Shown: positions 1-9,884 of the stretch, one piece after another
Numbering within the stretch: position 1 is the stretch's first letter
How the letters are laid out: the number at the start of each line of letters is the position of its first letter
From: Peribacillus sp. FSL P2-0133
GTDB lineage: Bacteria; Bacillota; Bacilli; Bacillales; DSM-1321
Direction: 5' to 3'
DNA: 64,000 nucleotides
Assembly: GCF_037975445.1 (NCBI RefSeq)
Contig: NZ_CP150254.1
Span: 3,718,001-3,782,000, forward strand
Translations under genes and position numbers: made by a program
The notes under the pieces: model-generated
Seen by the model: only the letters and a program-made list of their open reading frames with translations
Told to the model about the DNA's origin: nothing
The model's database searches: none

Positions 1-322
1 TTGCTGCCTTAACGACTGTATCCTTCGTACTTCCTGCATCCGATATGAGGACATCACTTTTTAACTCCATATCGGCCAATTGAGCTAAAATCTTCACGGT
101 TTCATTGACAGGCACAGCAAGTAGAATTAAATCGGCTTCACGTGCTCCCGCTTCCAAAGATGATACAGAATCATCAATGATTCCCAATAGCATCGAAAGT
201 TGAATATTCTTTTCACTTAGGTCCGTACCAACAATCACGGCTTCAGGATGTGCATGGCGTACAGCCATGGCAAGTGATCCGCCAATTAGACCTAGACCTA
301 TTACAAAAACCTTACCCTTCAC
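1..322 (-). CDS. tyrA: Prephenate dehydrogenase, N-terminal part (runs off window)
   Basis: Oxidative decarboxylation of prephenate to 4-hydroxyphenylpyruvate with NAD, the tyrosine branch of aromatic synthesis. About 107 residues are present. They begin with the nucleotide-binding signature VIGLGLIGGS and continue through VGTDLS, LLAVPV and ISDAGSTK, typical of TyrA. The start is GTG at 322, preceded by a strong GGGGGAG ribosome site. It lies 47 bases downstream of hisC, the same hisC-tyrA pair as in B. subtilis. The C-terminal half, including the usual ACT domain, is outside the window. Confidence 0.9.
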   Translation of the reverse strand, partial: MKGKVFVIGLGLIGGSLAMAVRHAHPEAVIVGTDLSEKNIQLSMLLGIIDDSVSSLEAGAREADLILLAVPVNETVKILAQLADMELKSDVLISDAGSTKDTVVKAA

Positions 323-369
323 TCTTCTCTCCCCCGCATCTTTTATGCTCCTCTAGGTTTGATGAAACG

Positions 370-1482
370 TTAAAGCAGCGAATCAGAAGGTGCCTCAACT
401 TCATTCAAAAAAGTCTTAATAGCATTAATCATTCCTTCATTTTCTTCAGTGGAACCAATCGTTACCCTCAGGCTGTTAGGAAAGCCGAAAGATTTCCCCG
501 ACCTTGCGATGTACCCGCGCTCAAGCAAATATTGAAACACCACATCGGCATCCTGTTTAAAATGGATAAAAATGAAATTACCTTGTGACGGGTAATAAGC
601 TAAATTTTCCTTATTGCAAAATTCATAGTACCGCTTGAGCCCTTTTTGATTTTCTTCCTTGCATTTTTCAATGAAGGCTTGATCCTCCAAAGCGACGATA
701 GCAATATTCTGTGCGAATGTGTTCACATTGAATGGTTCCCGGGATGGATCTAGTTTCTGAATAATATCCTCATCCGCCAAACCGTAACCTACCCTAAAAC
801 TGGCAAGTCCATAAATTTTTGAGAATGTCCGGAGTATGATCAAATTTTTATATTTATTAATCCATTGATTCGTTCTCGGGTAATCCTCAGCCGTTGCATA
901 TTCACAATAAGCTTCATCCAAAACGATAAGAACATCTTCCGGCACTTTTTCGATGAACGATACTAAGTCCTGTTCCGAAATGTATTTACCAGTTGGATTA
1001 TTTGGTGTACAAAGCCAGACTACCGCCGTTTTTTCATCTATTACTTTAAGCATTCCTTCTAGATCATGAGCACCGTCAATATGAGGAACTTCCCTGATTT
1101 CCGCACCTTCTAACGTGGCATTATGGCGATACTGCGAAAAAGTGCCTGTTGCCATGACCGTATTCTTTCCAGCTCCCAATAGACTCCTGGAGATGATTTG
1201 AATGTTCTCATCAGATCCATTTCCAAAAATAAGCTGAGTTTCTTTCACACCTGTATGTTTTGCAACAGCTTCCCTAAGCATCGTTGCATATCCATCCGGA
1301 TAGATGGCAAACGAATGGGTTGAATTCCTAACGGATTCCTTGACCTTTTCCGAACAGCCAAAAGGATTTTCATTTGAAGCTAATTTCGTGATTTTTTCCA
1401 GCCCGTATAATTTTTTCACTTCATCAGTGGATTTTCCCGGTTGATAAGACTTCAAGGAAAGGACCGCTTCATTCCATTTCAT
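370..1482 (-). CDS. hisC: Histidinol-phosphate / aromatic aminotransferase
   Basis: PLP-dependent class I/II aminotransferase of 370 residues. In bacilli this enzyme serves both histidine synthesis (imidazole-acetol phosphate) and the last step to tyrosine and phenylalanine. Visible motifs are SNENPFG near the N-terminus, the substrate loop CTPNNPTGK, DEAYCEY, and the PLP lysine in RTFSKIYGLA. The ATG at 1482 is chosen over an in-frame GTG nine bases upstream, because that GTG lies inside the AGGTG ribosome site. It pairs with tyrA downstream. Upstream is a 74-base gap to aroH that holds a likely promoter in place of the trp genes. Confidence 0.93.
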   Translation of the reverse strand: MKWNEAVLSLKSYQPGKSTDEVKKLYGLEKITKLASNENPFGCSEKVKESVRNSTHSFAIYPDGYATMLREAVAKHTGVKETQLIFGNGSDENIQIISRSLLGAGKNTVMATGTFSQYRHNATLEGAEIREVPHIDGAHDLEGMLKVIDEKTAVVWLCTPNNPTGKYISEQDLVSFIEKVPEDVLIVLDEAYCEYATAEDYPRTNQWINKYKNLIILRTFSKIYGLASFRVGYGLADEDIIQKLDPSREPFNVNTFAQNIAIVALEDQAFIEKCKEENQKGLKRYYEFCNKENLAYYPSQGNFIFIHFKQDADVVFQYLLERGYIARSGKSFGFPNSLRVTIGSTEENEGMINAIKTFLNEVEAPSDSLL

Positions 1483-1507
1483 GTCAATCACCTCTATATA
1501 TTTTTAT

Positions 1508-1543
1508 CACTTTAAAGTAAGAAAGTGCGAGAATAGTATATCA
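1508..1543 (-). promoter_or_regulatory. Putative hisC-tyrA promoter with ACTTTAAAGTG element
   Basis: On the minus strand there is an extended -10, TGATATACT (1535-1543), with no good -35. It is followed 16 bases later by ACTTTAAAGTG (1508-1518). The same 11-mer sits behind a TGGTATATT extended -10 upstream of aroC. That the 11-mer is an operator is inference. Confidence 0.4.
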
Positions 1544-1565
1544 TATTCATAGATTTAAAATCATC

Positions 1566-1934
1566 TTATATCTGCTTTGTCAAATCTGGCCGTAATACCG
1601 TAGCCCCTGCCTGGTATACATGATGTATCTCTTTTTGAGATTTCGTCGTATTTACGTGGATCATGACCCGGATGCAAAATGGCAAGGAATTGCTCACCGG
1701 TATTTCTTTCATGCATGTAACCGGTACATAAGTCCAGCCTTCGAATTTCCTCAAGGCTTTGGCAGGGAAGACAGAACGAATCTCTTCCGTCGCAGAAAAA
1801 AATACAGAAGCTACCATATCGGGATCAATCTCGTTAACCTGAATGATCTCTGCCATCAACTTTTCGGCAGCTGAAATCACTTCCATTTCTGTGTCTCTCT
1901 CTACTGTAGTGGCACCCCTTATTCCTCTTATCAC
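1566..1934 (-). CDS. aroH: Chorismate mutase, monofunctional AroH type
   Basis: Converts chorismate to prephenate, the branch point toward Phe and Tyr. The 122 residues match the small trimeric AroH fold (B. subtilis enzyme about 127 aa): MIRGIRGATTVERD at the start and RVMIHVNT with the active-site arginine region near the C-terminus. The start is GTG at 1934 behind GAAGGGGGAC; an overlapping ATG is out of frame. It follows aroB by 24 bases in an aroC-aroB-aroH operon. In B. subtilis trpE follows aroH; here the operon ends and hisC follows. Confidence 0.93.
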   Translation of the reverse strand: MIRGIRGATTVERDTEMEVISAAEKLMAEIIQVNEIDPDMVASVFFSATEEIRSVFPAKALRKFEGWTYVPVTCMKEIPVSNSLPFCIRVMIHVNTTKSQKEIHHVYQAGATVLRPDLTKQI

Positions 1935-1958
1935 ACATAGTCCCCCTTCTTCAGAACT

Positions 1959-3038
1959 CTATATCATATCAGCCATTTCCTCTATCAGCTCAGAGTCGGC
2001 TAAATCCATTAATAGCGGTGACCCCACTTCGTTTAGCAGAACAAAGGTAGCTGCATCATTGACCGATTTTTTGTCTGTTTTCATTAAATCAAGCAGCATT
2101 GCATGTTCAAGTCGGGTTGGAATGGTTATTTGATAACCTAAAGAAGAAACCCAGCCAATAAACTCATCTAGCTTAAAATCGAGATCCACTTTCTTTCTGC
2201 TTAATTTAAGAGCATATACCATCCCGATTAAAATTGATTCCCCGTGCGTAAAGTTTCCGTATCCCATTGAACTTTCCACTGCATGTCCAAGCGTATGACC
2301 AAAATTCAAAAAGGCACGAATGCCATTTTCCTTCTCATCCTCTTCGACAATTTTAGCTTTAATGCCAATTCCTTTTGTAATCATTGTCAGGAATTGCTCA
2401 TCCGTTATATTATTCAAATCAATAATATTCGACTTTAACCATAGATAAAATTCATTATCTGCTATCAAGGAATGTTTAATGACTTCCGCAAAACCTGACC
2501 TTAATTCTTTAAGAGGCAGAGTTTTAAGAAATTCAAGATCATAAATGACCGCTTCAGGCTGATGAAAGGCCCCAATCATATTTTTCCCTAGCGGGTGATT
2601 GATGGCAACTTTACCGCCCACTGCACTATCATGGGCGAGCAAAGTCGTCGGAACCTGTATAAATGGAATCCCTCTCATAAAAGTGGCCGCGACGAATCCA
2701 GCCAAGTCACCGACTGCACCACCGCCAAGGGCGATAATCAATGACTTGCGATTAATCTGATGGGATAAGCAGAAGCTTTGGCATTCATAAAACACATCGA
2801 AAGTTTTAGCATGCTCCCCTTCTGGCACTACATGATGCAGGACCGGTTTTTCGGTCTTGATCAGGGCGTTTTTCACAGTCTCCAAATGAAGTGCCGCCAC
2901 TTTCTCATCAGTTATGATCAGAATCTTGTTTAGGTGATTTAATTCATGTGTTATTAATTCTGGCAATTCATTTATTGCCTTCTTGCCAATTAAAACCGGA
3001 TATTGCTTGGAAGCCGTTTTTATTTGGATGGATTCCAT
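1959..3038 (-). CDS. aroB: 3-dehydroquinate synthase
   Basis: Second step of the shikimate pathway: DAHP to 3-dehydroquinate, using NAD and a divalent metal. Length 359 aa is normal. Seen are the glycine-rich NAD site GGGAVGDLAGF, the PTTLLAHDSAVGGK segment, and the metal-ligand regions GFAEVIKH, FGHTLGHAVE and THGES. The ribosome site AAAGGGG lies inside the last codons of aroC, three bases upstream, so the two genes are probably translationally linked. Confidence 0.95.
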   Translation of the reverse strand: MESIQIKTASKQYPVLIGKKAINELPELITHELNHLNKILIITDEKVAALHLETVKNALIKTEKPVLHHVVPEGEHAKTFDVFYECQSFCLSHQINRKSLIIALGGGAVGDLAGFVAATFMRGIPFIQVPTTLLAHDSAVGGKVAINHPLGKNMIGAFHQPEAVIYDLEFLKTLPLKELRSGFAEVIKHSLIADNEFYLWLKSNIIDLNNITDEQFLTMITKGIGIKAKIVEEDEKENGIRAFLNFGHTLGHAVESSMGYGNFTHGESILIGMVYALKLSRKKVDLDFKLDEFIGWVSSLGYQITIPTRLEHAMLLDLMKTDKKSVNDAATFVLLNEVGSPLLMDLADSELIEEMADMI

Positions 3039-3041
3039 GAT

Positions 3042-4214
3042 TTAAAACCCCTTTACTTCTTCCCGATATGATCTCATGTATTCTGCTAATTGCTCATACC
3101 GATCTGAAGGGAATTGATCAACGATGGCAGCCGCCAGCTCCCATGCCACTACCGCCTCAGCAACTACTGCTGCTGCAGGAACCGCACAACTATCGGAACG
3201 TTCGACACTTGCTTCAAACACTTCCTTCGTATCAATATCAACACTTTTCAAAGGTTTATATAAAGTCGGGATCGGCTTCATCACACCGCGTACAACTATC
3301 GGCATTCCAGTTGTCATACCGCCTTCAAAACCGCCAAGGCGATTGGTTTTACGGTAATAACCCTGACCTTCGTCCCATGCGATTTCATCATGGACATCAC
3401 TGCCGAATAGATGGGCCGCTTCAAAGCCAAGACCTATTTCCACACCTTTAAATGCATTGATGCTCATTATCGCTGCGGCTAGTTTTGCATCAAGCTTACG
3501 GTCATAATGCACATAACTTCCCACACCCACCGGCATTCCTTCTACAATGACTTCAACGATTCCGCCAATGGAATCTCCTTTTTGTTTCGCTTCATCAATT
3601 GCATCCTTCATTTGCTGTTCTACGTTTTTGTCAAAACATCTAACAGAAGATTCTTCCGTTACTTGTTGCAATTGCTGAATCGTTTCGTATTTTGGCGGTT
3701 CTGCCTTCACTCCGCCAATTTCCAAAACATGCGATGCCACTTCTATCCCCAATAATGACAATAGCTTTTTAGCGACAGCACCTGCTGCCACCCTTACTGT
3801 CGTTTCACGGGCTGAAGAGCGTTCCAGAACATTTCTCAAATCGCGGTGCCCATATTTAATCCCGCCGTTCAAGTCGGCATGACCAGGACGAGGCCGGGTG
3901 ATTTTACGTTTAATTTCTTCAGCTTCCTCTTCTGAAAGCCCTTCACTTCCCATAATCTTTGTCCAATGCTTCCAGTCATCGTTCTCAACCACCAAAGCAA
4001 CCGGTGAACCGAGTGTGTAGCCATGTCGGATTCCCGAAGAAATAAATGCCTGATCTTTCTCGATCTGCATCCTTCTTCCACGTCCATGCCCTTTTTGCCG
4101 GCGCCCTAATTCTTGATTAATATCCTCATTCGAAATCGGCATTCCTGCCGGTAATCCTTCAATGATAGTAGTCAGTTGCGGACCATGTGATTCTCCCGCT
4201 GTTAAATATCTCAT
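3042..4214 (-). CDS. aroC: Chorismate synthase
   Basis: Makes chorismate from EPSP using reduced FMN; called aroF in B. subtilis. The 390 residues start [12 protein letters not shown] and contain [18 protein letters not shown] and [13 protein letters not shown], all family signatures. The ATG at 4214 is favoured by AAAGGGGGCTGGAAG immediately upstream; an in-frame start 42 bases earlier has no ribosome site. It is first in aroC-aroB-aroH. The upstream leader carries an extended -10 and a 12-base palindrome. Confidence 0.95.
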   Translation of the reverse strand: MRYLTAGESHGPQLTTIIEGLPAGMPISNEDINQELGRRQKGHGRGRRMQIEKDQAFISSGIRHGYTLGSPVALVVENDDWKHWTKIMGSEGLSEEEAEEIKRKITRPRPGHADLNGGIKYGHRDLRNVLERSSARETTVRVAAGAVAKKLLSLLGIEVASHVLEIGGVKAEPPKYETIQQLQQVTEESSVRCFDKNVEQQMKDAIDEAKQKGDSIGGIVEVIVEGMPVGVGSYVHYDRKLDAKLAAAIMSINAFKGVEIGLGFEAAHLFGSDVHDEIAWDEGQGYYRKTNRLGGFEGGMTTGMPIVVRGVMKPIPTLYKPLKSVDIDTKEVFEASVERSDSCAVPAAAVVAEAVVAWELAAAIVDQFPSDRYEQLAEYMRSYREEVKGF

Positions 4215-4232
4215 CTTCCAGCCCCCTTTTAG

Positions 4233-4263
4233 CACTTTAAAGTGTATATGTATCAATATACCA
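4233..4263 (-). promoter_or_regulatory. Putative aroC promoter with CACTTTAAAGTG palindrome
   Basis: Minus strand: TGGTATATT (4255-4263) resembles an extended -10, followed 10 bases later by the perfect 12-base palindrome CACTTTAAAGTG (4233-4244), 19-30 bases before the ATG. Eleven of these bases recur in the hisC leader. An imperfect dyad (ATATACC...GGTATAT, about 4256-4287) spans the -10. The regulator is unknown. Confidence 0.4.
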
Positions 4264-4417
4264 CAATTTTATGAAATGTGGGTATATGTAAAACGTAAAA
4301 ACCATATTGTTTGAATTTAATCACTTTTCTCTCTATTTTACAAGTACTTAAACATTTTCGATATAGTTTAATCTTTCAAATTTGAGTTCTACTGGATTTG
4401 CTATTACACGACAAACG

Positions 4418-4458
4418 AAAAGGGACTGAATGCTCATGTACAGAATCAGTCCCTTTTT
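4418..4458 (-). terminator. Rho-independent terminator after cheR
   Basis: A 12-bp stem, AAAAGGGACTGA / TCAGTCCCTTTT, with a T-rich tail on the minus strand just past the cheR stop codon. Confidence 0.75.
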
Positions 4459-4469
4459 ATCCAAAGTAT

Positions 4470-5288
<819 letters not shown>

Positions 5289-5353
5289 TTATATATCGGA
5301 GAGTGCCATATTTTCTTTAAACTAACCTTGCCGGGAAGCTAAATAAGCAATAC

Positions 5354-5399
5354 AAAAAAAGCGGGCTCCATCGCATAATGACGATGGAACCCGCTTTTT
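5354..5399 (-). terminator. Terminator after ndk
   Basis: Thirteen-bp stem GCGGG(C/T)TCCATCG with an 8-base loop and a T run on the minus strand. The single mismatch is a G-U pair only in the minus-strand transcript, which fits ndk as the gene served. Confidence 0.85.
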
Positions 5400-5417
5400 A
5401 TAGAGTGATCGTATTAA

Positions 5418-5864
5418 TTAATAAACCCACTCGCTTACAAGTTTAGAATACTCAACAATTTCTTCTTCTTTGAAGAATAAACCGATTTCACGTACAGCGC
5501 TTTCAGCTGAATCAGATCCGTGAATGATGTTTTTGCCGACAGTTACGGCAAAATCGCCACGAATTGTTGCTGCTGCTGCATCTTTAGGGTTAGTCGCACC
5601 CATCATTTGACGTGCAGTAGCGATTACGTTTTCACCTTCCCAAACCATTGCGAAGACAGGACCTGAAGTAATGAAGTCCACTAATTCGCCAAAGAAAGGA
5701 CGTTCTTTGTGCTCACCATAATGTTGCTCGGCCAATTCTTGAGAAATTACCATTAATTTTGCTCCTGCAAGAAGGAAGCCTTTCTTTTCAAAACGGGAAA
5801 CGATTTCACCGATTAGATTGCGTTGAACGCCGTCAGGCTTAACCATTAAAAATGTTCTTTCCAT
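5418..5864 (-). CDS. ndk: Nucleoside diphosphate kinase
   Basis: Transfers the gamma phosphate from ATP to other nucleoside diphosphates through a phosphohistidine. The 148 aa match the usual size: [16 protein letters not shown] at the start, the [16 protein letters not shown] segment, and the active-site histidine in NIIHGSDS. The start at 5864 has AGGAGTG at good spacing; the earlier GTG overlaps that ribosome site. It has its own terminator. Confidence 0.96.
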   Translation of the reverse strand: MERTFLMVKPDGVQRNLIGEIVSRFEKKGFLLAGAKLMVISQELAEQHYGEHKERPFFGELVDFITSGPVFAMVWEGENVIATARQMMGATNPKDAAAATIRGDFAVTVGKNIIHGSDSAESAVREIGLFFKEEEIVEYSKLVSEWVY

Positions 5865-5960
5865 GAATGTCACTCCTAATATGTATCATTGTTATTTGCC
5901 TATATAAGGCAATACTTTTAGAATATTACCATTGTTTGATGAGTTTCGCAACTCCCATTA

Positions 5961-6923
5961 TCAAAACTTTCTTTTTCCAATATTTTTCGCGATGTCCGAT
6001 AAAGTTTTTCTAGCTTTAATGGCAGGTAGGCCTTTCAATTCAGTAAAAGCCTTTTCTAAATACATATCACTGATCCTCGCTGCCTGTTCAATGGCACCGG
6101 AAGTTTTTATCGCATTGATTATATGGGACATTTCGTCTTTTGGCGTATCTTCCCGAACTGTTTCGATAAGCTTTTTTAACTTTGGATCTTCCATAGCAAT
6201 CAAAACGGGCAAAGTGATATTACCTTGAATCAAATCACTGCCGGCTGGTTTCCCAAGCTCTTCTTCCGAAGCCGTAAAATCCAATATATCATCGGTGATT
6301 TGATAGGACATACCGACATAATATCCGAATTTAAATAGCTTTTGATGAACCCGTTCTTCAACACCTGCTGAAATGGCTCCCAACTGGCAGCTGGATGCAA
6401 TGAGCAATGCCGTTTTCCGTTTGATCCTTCTAAAGTAAATCCGCCAATTCTGTTCGAAATTGTACTTATCTTTTATTTGTTCAATTTCCCCAAGACATAG
6501 TTCAACCATAGTATCTGCGAGAATTTGATGCGCAAGCGGAGACTCGATAACCGCCATCATTTCCAGTGCACGAGCAAAAATGAAGTCGCCTGTATACATG
6601 GCGACACGATTATCCCATTTTGACTTAATGGTAGCCGATCCCCTGCGTAAATCCGCATCATCCACAACATCATCATGTACAAGGGAGGCCGTATGGATGA
6701 GTTCCAAAGTCGCTGCGACATGCTTTACGACATGAATATCATAGTTGCCAAACTTCGCACCCAATAGGACGAATACCGGACGGATCCGTTTTCCACCGGA
6801 TTGCAGTAAATGCAGGGAAGCTTCCCTTAAAACCGAGGAATCCGCTTCAATTGCGGCTTCCAGTTCTTTTTCTATTAATTGCAAATCTGCATTCAAAAAT
6901 GAATACATCATTTTAAATTTCAT
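5961..6923 (-). CDS. hepT: Heptaprenyl diphosphate synthase, catalytic component II
   Basis: Catalytic subunit that, with HepS, extends FPP to the C35 chain used for menaquinone-7. The 320 aa contain both aspartate-rich motifs of trans-prenyl synthases, HDDVVDDADLRRG (first) and DDILDF (second), plus GGKRIRP. The ATG at 6923 (MKFKMMYSF) has GGGTGGA upstream. A GTG nine bases earlier lacks a ribosome site. Order hepS-menG-hepT is conserved and the three genes are closely packed. Confidence 0.95.
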   Translation of the reverse strand: MKFKMMYSFLNADLQLIEKELEAAIEADSSVLREASLHLLQSGGKRIRPVFVLLGAKFGNYDIHVVKHVAATLELIHTASLVHDDVVDDADLRRGSATIKSKWDNRVAMYTGDFIFARALEMMAVIESPLAHQILADTMVELCLGEIEQIKDKYNFEQNWRIYFRRIKRKTALLIASSCQLGAISAGVEERVHQKLFKFGYYVGMSYQITDDILDFTASEEELGKPAGSDLIQGNITLPVLIAMEDPKLKKLIETVREDTPKDEMSHIINAIKTSGAIEQAARISDMYLEKAFTELKGLPAIKARKTLSDIAKNIGKRKF

Positions 6924-6957
6924 ACATTCCACCCAGCTTTGTCCATTGCTATTCTGC

Positions 6958-7668
6958 TTATTTTGAAGGCTTGTACCCGAAATGTGTTGCTGCTACCCCA
7001 CCGAAATGGGCCTTATAACTGACATTTTCCATTCCTGCCTGCTTAAACATGTTTTCAAGCTTTTTCATGCCTGGGAAATCCCGGGCTGATTCCTGCAGCC
7101 ATGAGTATTCACTATAGCTTTTTGCGAATAATTTGCCGAACATGGGCATAATGAAACGGAAATAAAAATAATAGCCCTGTTTAAAGCCTAGCATCGTTGG
7201 CTGTGATGTATCCAGGCAAACGACCATTCCACCCGGCTTGGCTACACGGTTTAACTCTTTAAGCACTTTCATGTAATCAGGGACATTCCGCAGCCCGAAA
7301 CCGATCGTGACATAGTCAAAGCTATTATCCTCAAAAGGAAGTTCCATTGCATTCCCATGCATTAGGGAAACTTGATCTAGATTGAGTTCATTCACCTTTT
7401 GTTCGCCGATTTTCAGCATGTTCTTACTAAAATCCAGACCAACAACCTTTCCTTCTGGTCCTACTTCATTAGCAAGGGCAATGGTCCAGTCCGCTGTTCC
7501 ACAGCATACATCCAGTGCATGGGCGCCTTTTGGGACATTCATGATGGCCATTGTAGCCTTCCGCCATTTAAGATGCTGTTTAAAGCTGATGAGGGAATTC
7601 ATCTTGTCATAATTTCCGTAGATCTTTTCAAAGACATGATGAACTTTTTGCTCTTTAGACTGCTCCAT
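6958..7668 (-). CDS. menG: Demethylmenaquinone methyltransferase
   Basis: Final menaquinone step: SAM-dependent C-methylation of demethylmenaquinone (UbiE/MenG family, 236 aa). SAM motif I is [10 protein letters not shown], and [23 protein letters not shown] and [12 protein letters not shown] are further family motifs. It lies between the two subunits of the polyprenyl synthase, 3 bases after hepS, which ties side-chain synthesis to the last ring modification. Confidence 0.95.
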   Translation of the reverse strand: MEQSKEQKVHHVFEKIYGNYDKMNSLISFKQHLKWRKATMAIMNVPKGAHALDVCCGTADWTIALANEVGPEGKVVGLDFSKNMLKIGEQKVNELNLDQVSLMHGNAMELPFEDNSFDYVTIGFGLRNVPDYMKVLKELNRVAKPGGMVVCLDTSQPTMLGFKQGYYFYFRFIMPMFGKLFAKSYSEYSWLQESARDFPGMKKLENMFKQAGMENVSYKAHFGGVAATHFGYKPSK

Positions 7669-7671
7669 GAT

Positions 7672-8496
7672 TCACCCTTCTTTCACATATGAATTTGCTA
7701 TACTCTCTGTTTGTTCCAAGATGGCCTTCACTCTTTCCAGTAGCTCATCATCCAACTTTGCAAGCTTCCGCATCGAGCGCTCTACGGATTGCCTTGCATC
7801 CCACAGGCACTTGTCGAATTGGGTGCGTACCTGTTCTTCTTTTATGGAAACTTCCCCACCAATCGAGTCATCAAAAGTCATTTCCCTTAGGACATCAAAA
7901 ACTATCGATTGACCCGACTTCATATAACTGCACTTCTCGGCATGCAACCGTTTTAAAAGCAGCAGATCTTCCGATAGATCCATCCAGGCAGGCTCACTAT
8001 AATAATCCCCCAGTTTATGAATCAGCGAAGCCTCGATCGCTTTTATCGTCATTAAAAGCGTTGGTACATCATTAATGGACCCTTGTTGGTAAAGGATGAT
8101 TTTATTATCATTTATTTTTTTTATCGCGCTTGAAAGTATACGGATCATATCAACATTACCTACACTGGCAAGCCCTTGATAATATAAGCCGCTATAGTAA
8201 TCTCCGGCAAGCACTTGTAATTGACGATTTTTCAATACCTCGGGCGACTCGATTCCTTCACCCGAATTCGAGACGATTTCATGGGTATCCAGAGCTATTT
8301 GCACTAACATGGTTGAACTGATATATTGATTCCGTTTTTCGCTTGTAACGTCCAAATCGTTAAACAATCCCCAAAGCAATATCAGTTTATCTTCGTCCAA
8401 GCTTGGCTTTTGTATATACTTCAATAAATATGGATGTTGAGCTTTCGTTTCTATTAATCGTTTTAATTGCCTTATGTCGTCCGTTATGTTTAACAA
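7672..8496 (-). CDS. hepS: Heptaprenyl diphosphate synthase, component I
   Basis: Non-catalytic partner of HepT that helps set product chain length (274 aa). The family has no DDxxD motif, and none is seen. Conserved segments include LNITDDIRQLKRLIE, AGDYYSGLYYQ and SYMKSGQS. The start is TTG at 8496 with AAGGGTGATC upstream; no in-frame ATG gives a full N-terminus. First gene of the hepS-menG-hepT operon. Confidence 0.9.
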   Translation of the reverse strand: MLNITDDIRQLKRLIETKAQHPYLLKYIQKPSLDEDKLILLWGLFNDLDVTSEKRNQYISSTMLVQIALDTHEIVSNSGEGIESPEVLKNRQLQVLAGDYYSGLYYQGLASVGNVDMIRILSSAIKKINDNKIILYQQGSINDVPTLLMTIKAIEASLIHKLGDYYSEPAWMDLSEDLLLLKRLHAEKCSYMKSGQSIVFDVLREMTFDDSIGGEVSIKEEQVRTQFDKCLWDARQSVERSMRKLAKLDDELLERVKAILEQTESIANSYVKEG

Positions 8497-8554
8497 TTGA
8501 GATCACCCTTGCATCCCCGAAAGATAATTTTTTTTATACATATTGGTTTCTGTC

Positions 8555-8580
8555 TGTGTAAAATACACATTATTATACCA
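8555..8580 (-). promoter_or_regulatory. Putative hep operon promoter with TGTGTA dyad
   Basis: Minus strand: extended -10 TGGTATAAT (8572-8580) about 75 bases before the TTG start, with a weak -35. Directly after it is the dyad TGTGTA-TTT-TACACA (8555-8569), placed around the expected transcription start. An operator role is inferred only. Confidence 0.45.
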
Positions 8581-8743
8581 TAAAAACAATCAGATGAAAT
8601 GGTCAACGTTTATAAAATGAAACTTCCAAAAATAAGGAAACCATCGTCTTTTGCCCTTCAAAAAATGGATGCGGGAAATTTACAGCTTGTTAAACCCGAT
8701 ATCAGATGATTGATTTACTAATTAACCAAGCATTGAGAAACTA

Positions 8744-8992
8744 TCATTTGTCAGGAGAATTCTTTTTGGAATCACTTTCTATCTCTCCGAATGGAGTATA
8801 GACCTTTGCATGGCCCCTGATTTTAATTGCCGAGGTATGTTCCGTGAATTGTGCAATCATCACCTCTCCTGAGTCAAGTTTTTCGGAGTGATGAAACTTG
8901 GTGTCCGTTCCCCTTGTCAACCCGATGACATTCACACTATCCTCAATGGCTTTGATTACGACAAAATCATTCAGAATCTTTTTTTCATTCAT
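8744..8992 (-). CDS. mtrB: trp RNA-binding attenuation protein (TRAP)
   Basis: Tryptophan-activated ring protein that binds GAG/UAG repeats in trp leader RNA and blocks expression. The 82 aa hold the highly conserved core [29 protein letters not shown] and [15 protein letters not shown]. The RNA-binding residues of B. subtilis TRAP (K37, K56, R58) correspond to K38, K57 and R59. It follows folE by 20 bases, the classic mtrA-mtrB pair. Its presence implies trp genes elsewhere in the genome, since none lie in this window. Confidence 0.95.
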   Translation of the reverse strand: MNEKKILNDFVVIKAIEDSVNVIGLTRGTDTKFHHSEKLDSGEVMIAQFTEHTSAIKIRGHAKVYTPFGEIESDSKKNSPDK

Positions 8993-9012
8993 TTTTTCCT
9001 GCCCCCATGTCC

Positions 9013-9579
9013 TTAGTCTTTAATGAATGCCAGCACTTCAGCTCTAGTACGGTGATCCTTCGCAAACGTTCCCCTTACAGCTGAAGTCACTGTTTTAGAT
9101 CCGGGTTTTTTTACACCGCGCATGGTCATGCACATATGTTCAGCCTCTACTACAACCATTACACCATGAGGCTCGAGCTTTTCCATTATCGAGTCAGCAA
9201 CTGTAGAAGTGATGCGCTCTTGAAGTTGCGGACGCTTCGATACAGCCTCAACCGCCCGTGCCAATTTACTTAAGCCAGTCACTTTTCCGTTTTTCGGAAT
9301 ATATGCTACATGGGCTTTCCCGTAAAAAGGGACTAAATGATGTTCACATACTGAGTAAAACGGAATATCCTTTACAAGTACGAGTTCTTCATGGTCCTCC
9401 CCAAAAACAGTATCGAAATATTCCTTTGGATCTTGATTAAGTCCAGAAAAAATTTCTTCATACATTCTGGCTACACGGCTAGGAGTATCCAGCAGTCCTT
9501 CCCTCGTTGGGTCTTCCCCTACAGCCTCAAGAAGCATTTTAACTGCTTCTTCTAATTTGGCATGATCAACATTAGCCAT
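9013..9579 (-). CDS. folE: GTP cyclohydrolase I
   Basis: First step of folate (pterin) synthesis: GTP to 7,8-dihydroneopterin triphosphate; also named mtrA. The 188 aa include the Zn-site region [26 protein letters not shown], and HMCMTMRGV with the second cysteine. AGGAGGT precedes ATG 9579. It is cotranscribed with mtrB, linking pterin and tryptophan control as in B. subtilis. Confidence 0.96.
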   Translation of the reverse strand: MANVDHAKLEEAVKMLLEAVGEDPTREGLLDTPSRVARMYEEIFSGLNQDPKEYFDTVFGEDHEELVLVKDIPFYSVCEHHLVPFYGKAHVAYIPKNGKVTGLSKLARAVEAVSKRPQLQERITSTVADSIMEKLEPHGVMVVVEAEHMCMTMRGVKKPGSKTVTSAVRGTFAKDHRTRAEVLAFIKD

Positions 9580-9884
9580 TTTTTGTACCTCCTAAAAAAT
9601 CAATAATATTATGTATTCAGATAAAAAATCCAAGGCGTTGCACCCGGATATCCATAATTGCAATTATTAAAGCGACCCTTCCCCCATACATTGGCGCCAT
9701 TTAAAGGCAGTTTCGCCGGGAGCGGTATTCGGATGGTCATTTCCTTGTGACGGATTTACCATCTGCAGCGTTTCGAAAATATTCACTGTCTTTTATATTA
9801 TCACAGATGGAAATTAAGAAGCAAAAAAAGGACCGCGTTTTCACGCGGCCCTTTTCGGTTAAGCACCCGTATGTAATGGTAGAA
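9580..9884 (-). other. Intergenic folE-hbs, with hbs terminator
   Basis: No gene is seen. The right end holds the hbs terminator (9824-9856). The rest should contain the folE-mtrB promoter, but I could not pick a convincing -35/-10 pair. Confidence 0.5.
9824..9856 (-). terminator. Terminator after hbs
   Basis: Stem GGGCCGCG / CGCGGTCC with short loop followed by a T run on the minus strand; a G-U pair replaces the single mismatch in that orientation. Confidence 0.8.

Noticed and set aside
250-588. 112-aa plus-strand open frame opposite tyrA and hisC
   Set aside because: It is antisense to two clear genes and has no ribosome site.
3068-3755. Plus-strand open frames opposite aroC
   Set aside because: Antisense shadows; composition and lack of start signals do not support genes.
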